Of a stretch of DNA of 40,495 nucleotides, positions 37,801 through 40,495 are shown one piece after another; position 1 is the stretch's first letter, and each line of letters opens with the position of its first letter. The position numbers and the translations under genes were made by a program. This stretch comes from Alphaproteobacteria bacterium (lineage in GTDB: Bacteria > Pseudomonadota > Alphaproteobacteria > Micavibrionales > Micavibrionaceae), in contig JAJFGQ010000010.1 of the NCBI GenBank assembly GCA_021776075.1, positions 1 to 40,495 on the forward strand. The letters run 5' to 3'. The notes under the pieces were generated by a model. The model searched no databases. It had not been told where the DNA came from and saw nothing but the letters and a program-made list of their open reading frames with translations.

Positions 37801-38143
37801 GATCAGTAAAATTGGGATCAGCACCGGAATCAAGCAGCCCTATCACGCGCTCGATTGCTTTTTTTATCACCGGATTCTCGTTCATGACATAGCCGGGCTT
37901 CCGAAAAGCAGGGTTGTCCGCGGTGTAATAAGCGTCAACAGCTCTTGTCTCATCCAGCAATTGCCTGCTCAGGGTTTGCAGTAAAGCAGGGTTATCATTG
38001 GCGATTTTCTGAGTCACCGCAGGCTTTGAATTTACCGGCAGAAGGGCCTCATCGGCATGAAGATTAAAAGCGCCGGTTAATGATGTTGCAAGAGCAAGAC
38101 CGGTCGCTACAAGACGTACTTTTAGCTTGTTTACAGTTGACAT
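34895..38143 (-). CDS. Large secreted subtilase-like protein with ankyrin-like and LysM-like regions
   Basis: A 1082-residue protein with a signal peptide (cut near residue 30) and a fine ribosome site (GGGGAGGTGAC) before ATG 38143. Residues 70-240 contain ankyrin-like pieces (LLDSGADPNFTDPETGMSS, FLKHGANPRQ, LVDAGGRLE). LysM-like segments start near 318 (YKVQDGDTLEKLANRF) and 516 (IQPGDTIRGIADIL), around a charged helical stretch at about 437-495. From about 600 a peptidase S8-like domain is seen: GAGN with Asn731 as possible oxyanion residue, and NGTSFSTPEM with Ser805 as nucleophile. A canonical DTG and HGTHVAG are not found; the nearest candidates are in EPDGYHGKRTFGVAG at about 610-625. 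The last 150 residues look beta-rich with a Lys-rich tail. A cell-wall-bound protease or pseudoprotease is likely. Confidence 0.75.
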   Translation of the reverse strand: MSTVNKLKVRLVATGLALATSLTGAFNLHADEALLPVNSKPAVTQKIANDNPALLQTLSRQLLDETRAVDAYYTADNPAFRKPGYVMNENPVIKKAIERVIGLLDSGADPNFTDPETGMSSFVWGIWMAYELDKPEIVAAFLKHGANPRQKIYGDVPIPSAEKNFMNILSPDQKKRAPGNLKKKAPVSIMDHAFRMVIESQDLFNKDHEGRGHVRTAADIVKMLVDAGGRLEDAAQTVSNFNLKSYVDLAQRPLILATLRNAGLISRAEFNEEFTINGELAEVARTTTDIDKAFLEKHGATLLDDIYSDALPGGSEPYKVQDGDTLEKLANRFRHAMEARNDDHAVKLIAENNNIDTTSDDALTKPLEAGTVLSLPIPVEHQVGHTIVSPYATIYGMALRLQEKMGVKTNREAVNLLASANSNLTKPSRLYMSSQDAFQGSPEDQIKKIDEDLKRMPPQAMGMRRQLEQQKKQITQRAQQIKKAETYLKEALKPGNTLSVPITLPMTGRKMIVQEAIQPGDTIRGIADILADGSIDTHSVDEPHKAGADADSAMKHVLEMNGLNLEALLSGEQTIELGQKLWVTYHNDNYKHMDALVPPETRDPNHKVSLIMIEPDGYHGKRTFGVAGSTGYGLNPDVDMSRFHLWEGELFSYPSPNISDALRIMMNLGDSALRDQVIFSFSMAVSAPGGKQGADKIRMSNPSDHISFERIREMMDEMEYNKPIIFGGAGNYRMQVPDGSGMPEGRYVQAYLAMHSPRAVNMGAADNTMPVSPKGATTITPYSSYAADICATVPHLFGASQNGTSFSTPEMGSITRQMLEWYGNKLDFEEIMAVGMMTGARDILDFDPVGGLTAGPRNAPRSVPAKFRTNGAGLPIHERCGSGNVDRETVKLWNEKLKTMVIFKDSLKNPGMFRSTNIDMGEPVEIRNGEGKNAVTEYIYHVKLPEDTTLGKLTFLLPQETGKHSEVFVKTPSGFEHHMPKSASDVVSTTAFNFEDMKKGDVIEIRTGEPLADTASVYVRGYDNGNSIQLMRAHLRTEGVLPAPLKTMEAGKITGDDTTHFKMPAKKKPAASRGNNPFMRLF

Positions 38144-38221
38144 GTCACCTCCCCAGATAACGATAATTTTTTATGAACTTGCGAAACCATTGCACATAAA
38201 AAATGAAAAAACAAGTTTCAT

Positions 38222-39220
38222 TTATGATGGTTTTTGTACATCCATGGCCGCTTTATCGTTTTCTATTGTTTGTGCTGTGCTCTCGTCAGAGGGCTGTTGG
38301 GCAACAATGATCGGGTAGCCCCGCCGTTCGCGGATGACTTTACGAATAATAGACCAATCCAGATATTCTGCGCGGTTTCCAGCCACCTGTATAATCAGGC
38401 GCATGTCGTTATCGGTCATTTCATAGGTTGGCAATCCGCCTTCCTGCTCTATTTTATCAGCCTGTCCGAGGGAGGGGTGCGCTTCGATATAAAACGCATG
38501 GCCAATCCATGCCGCCTTCACCGGCTGATCAACGACCGTAACGGGCGTGTCAACCGGCACAATCGGAAAGAATGCCGCAATATCTTCCGGATAGAGGCGT
38601 ATGCAGCCACTGCTGACCCGCCGTCCTATGCCGAACGGCTTGTCTGTGCCGTGAATGGCGTATTCCGGCCATCCCAGATAAAGGGCATGCGTTCCCAGCG
38701 GGTTTTCCGGTCCCGGCCCGACGACGTCCGGCAATTCCGGATTTTCTTCCCGCATACGCTCTGTGGGTCGCCAGCTCGGCCCTTCCTTTTTTCTGACAAC
38801 GCGGGTTTTGCCCGTTGGTGTTGCCAATCCCACCCGCCCGACTCCAATCGGATGAGTAACGGGCGGCTTTCCTTTTTCTCCATAATAAAACAGGCGCATT
38901 TCCGGCAAATTGATAACAATGCCTTTGTGGACAGCGACAGGTAACAAATGCCGTGCCGGCATAACAAGAGGTGTGCCTTCTCCCGGTAGCCAGGGATCGA
39001 TATCAGGATTGGCCGCCCGCAATTCGATAAAACCGAGATCATTGTCACGGGCAATTTTCACCATGGTATCTTCGTATTTCGCAGGATATGTCCACATATC
39101 GCCGATATAGGGCTCCGTATAGGGCTTTTCTACCGGCGTTACGGCCTCTTCAGCATAACCTGAAGAAGACCCCATAAACACCAGAGCAGCAAGAACACCA
39201 AGGAAGTTAAAAAATATCAT
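38222..39220 (-). CDS. L,D-transpeptidase (YkuD) with N-terminal LysM-like region
   Basis: A 332-residue secreted protein. The signal peptide ends near residue 23 (GYA). A short LysM-like segment covers about 46-90 ([29 protein letters not shown]). The YkuD catalytic domain has [13 protein letters not shown] with His190 and [14 protein letters not shown] with nucleophile Cys206. Such enzymes make 3-3 cross-links in peptidoglycan or attach proteins to it. The C-terminal 100 residues extend beyond the core. It overlaps the icd stop codon by ATGA, so it is probably co-transcribed with icd. The subtilase-like gene follows after about 78 bases. Confidence 0.92.
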   Translation of the reverse strand: MIFFNFLGVLAALVFMGSSSGYAEEAVTPVEKPYTEPYIGDMWTYPAKYEDTMVKIARDNDLGFIELRAANPDIDPWLPGEGTPLVMPARHLLPVAVHKGIVINLPEMRLFYYGEKGKPPVTHPIGVGRVGLATPTGKTRVVRKKEGPSWRPTERMREENPELPDVVGPGPENPLGTHALYLGWPEYAIHGTDKPFGIGRRVSSGCIRLYPEDIAAFFPIVPVDTPVTVVDQPVKAAWIGHAFYIEAHPSLGQADKIEQEGGLPTYEMTDNDMRLIIQVAGNRAEYLDWSIIRKVIRERRGYPIIVAQQPSDESTAQTIENDKAAMDVQKPS

Positions 39221-40440
39221 GCGGCCTTTTTCATACGGTTTTCAAGATTGGCGACGACTTTGTCCATAAACTCTTCCGTCGTCAACCATTTCTGATCTTC
39301 TCCCACCAGCAAAGCCAGGTCTTTTGTCATGAAACCGGCTTCAACCGTATCAATGCAAACCTTTTCCAGACCCTCAGCAAAACTAATCAGTGCCTGATTG
39401 CCGTCGAATTTTCCGCGATAAATCAAACCGCGCGTCCAGGCAAAAATAGACGCGATCGGGTTGGTTGAGGTCGGGTTACCTTTTTGGTGTTCGCGGTAAT
39501 GGCGTGTGACTGTACCGTGCGCGGCTTCAGCCTCTACGCATTTCCCGCTTGGCGTCAGTAAAACGGAGGTCATCAGCCCCAGAGAACCAAAGCCTTGCGC
39601 GACAACATCGGATTGTACATCGCCGTCATAGTTCTTACAGGCCCAGACGAAGCCACCTTTGGATTTCACTGCCTGTGCGACCATGTCATCAATCAGGCGG
39701 TGTTCGTACCAGAGATCTTTCTTATCAAAGTCTGCTTTGAACTCGGCATCGAAAATACGTTGAAATATCTCGATAAAACGCCCGTCATATTGTTTCAGGA
39801 TCGTATTCTTGGTCGACATATAAACCGGATAGTTGCGTTGTAGCCCGTAATTCAGGCACGCCCGCGCAAAACCCTCGATCGACTCATCAAGGTTATACAT
39901 TCCCATGGCCACACCGCTTGACGGGAAATCAAAGATTTCAAATTCCATCTTCTCGCCCCCGTCTTTTGGCTCAAATTTCATGGTCAGCTTTCCGGGGCCG
40001 GGCACTTTAAAATCGGTCGCCTTGTATTGGTCGCCAAAGGCATGACGGCCAATGATAATCGGTTCTTTCCAGCCCGGTACATAGCGCGGTACGTTGCTGC
40101 ATATAATGGATTCGCGGAACACCGTGCCGTCCAGAATATTCCGGATCGTCCCATTGGGGGATTTCCACATTTTTTTGAGGTCGAATTCTTTAATGCGGGC
40201 CTCATCCGGCGTAATGGTCGCGCATTTGACGCCAACGCCATGTTCGTTGATGGCATTTGCTGAATCAATGGTCACCTGATCATCCGTTGCGTCACGGTTC
40301 TCAATGGAAAGATCGAAATATTTCAGATCAATGTCCAGATAGGGTAAAATCAGGCGTTCTCTGATCCACGCCCATATGATGCGTGTCATTTCATCGCCGT
40401 CTATTTCGACAACCGGATTATCAACTTTGATCTTGGACAT
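39217..40440 (-). CDS. icd: Isocitrate dehydrogenase (NADP), eukaryote-like type
   Basis: A 407-residue TCA-cycle enzyme from ATG 40440, with AAAGGGA upstream; a GTG in the same frame at 40461 is less likely. [18 protein letters not shown] is the opening of the IDH type II group shared with mitochondrial and alphaproteobacterial enzymes. [21 protein letters not shown] covers the substrate phosphate and Arg region, and [19 protein letters not shown] supplies metal-binding Asp residues. [18 protein letters not shown] is the NADP-binding region. It makes 2-oxoglutarate, the likely substrate of the KorAB complex encoded upstream in the window. It overlaps the next gene by four bases. Confidence 0.96.
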   Translation of the reverse strand: MSKIKVDNPVVEIDGDEMTRIIWAWIRERLILPYLDIDLKYFDLSIENRDATDDQVTIDSANAINEHGVGVKCATITPDEARIKEFDLKKMWKSPNGTIRNILDGTVFRESIICSNVPRYVPGWKEPIIIGRHAFGDQYKATDFKVPGPGKLTMKFEPKDGGEKMEFEIFDFPSSGVAMGMYNLDESIEGFARACLNYGLQRNYPVYMSTKNTILKQYDGRFIEIFQRIFDAEFKADFDKKDLWYEHRLIDDMVAQAVKSKGGFVWACKNYDGDVQSDVVAQGFGSLGLMTSVLLTPSGKCVEAEAAHGTVTRHYREHQKGNPTSTNPIASIFAWTRGLIYRGKFDGNQALISFAEGLEKVCIDTVEAGFMTKDLALLVGEDQKWLTTEEFMDKVVANLENRMKKAA

Positions 40441-40460
40441 GATGCAGGCTCCCTTTTTCA

Positions 40461-40472
40461 CGAATTAATTCG
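40461..40472. promoter_or_regulatory. Perfect 12-bp palindrome upstream of icd
   Basis: cgaattaattcg is a perfect palindrome located 20 bases before the icd start. It may be an operator half-site pair or chance; the window ends 23 bases further on. Confidence 0.35.
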
Positions 40473-40495
40473 CTTCCATCCTAAAGAAGATTACA

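Noticed and set aside
38234-38944. Plus-strand open frame of 236 codons under the L,D-transpeptidase gene
   Set aside because: It is antisense to a gene with intact HGTD and SSGCIRL motifs and shows no protein-like features.

Overview
The window looks like chromosome from an alphaproteobacterium of moderate GC, possibly near Micavibrionales; that placement is a guess. It rests on the eukaryote-like NADP isocitrate dehydrogenase, the recF-gyrB pair, DUF4402 pilin-like proteins, Dot/Icm-type coupling proteins and a three-subunit 2-oxoacid:NADP oxidoreductase. No rRNA, tRNA, CRISPR array, transposase or phage gene was seen.

Layout. (1) 1-3245: two secreted DUF4402 proteins and a PapD-like chaperone, with no usher in view, bracketed by two copies in opposite orientation of a composite palindromic element (1-86 and 3055-3230). 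(2) 3246-8894: serB on the minus strand, then a tightly packed plus-strand operon for a KorAB-type 2-oxoacid oxidoreductase with a flavin/Fe-S/NAD(P) subunit. (3) 8891-16817: an eight-gene minus-strand operon for kynurenine and 3-hydroxyanthranilate catabolism: SDR, aminomuconate-semialdehyde dehydrogenase, RidA-type deaminase, 3-hydroxyanthranilate dioxygenase, ACMS decarboxylase, cyclase-type formamidase, kynureninase and kynurenine 3-monooxygenase. Tryptophan dioxygenase is absent. (4) 16942-18886: a second SDR and an NnrS membrane protein. (5) 18903-23284: a minus-strand operon uup, cNMP-binding protein, membrane-anchored TAXI protein, nadC. NadC could use quinolinate that escapes the kynurenine operon. 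(6) 23481-28521: DotM/IcmP-like, an unknown one-TM protein, DotL/IcmO-like ATPase and a pilin-like protein, followed by a convergent gene for a small secreted repeat protein. (7) 28943-32666: recF and gyrB. (8) 32843-40440: a cell-envelope region with an AMIN/amidase_3 amidase, a small lipoprotein, a small membrane protein, a 1082-residue secreted protein combining ankyrin-like, LysM-like and subtilase-like parts, an L,D-transpeptidase and icd.

The most interesting items are the 1082-residue secreted subtilase-like protein, the isolated DotM-X-DotL-pilin-like module, the SDR without a catalytic Tyr/Lys inside the kynurenine operon, the composite palindromes whose stems change while pairing is kept, and three convergent gene pairs that each share exactly one CTAG.
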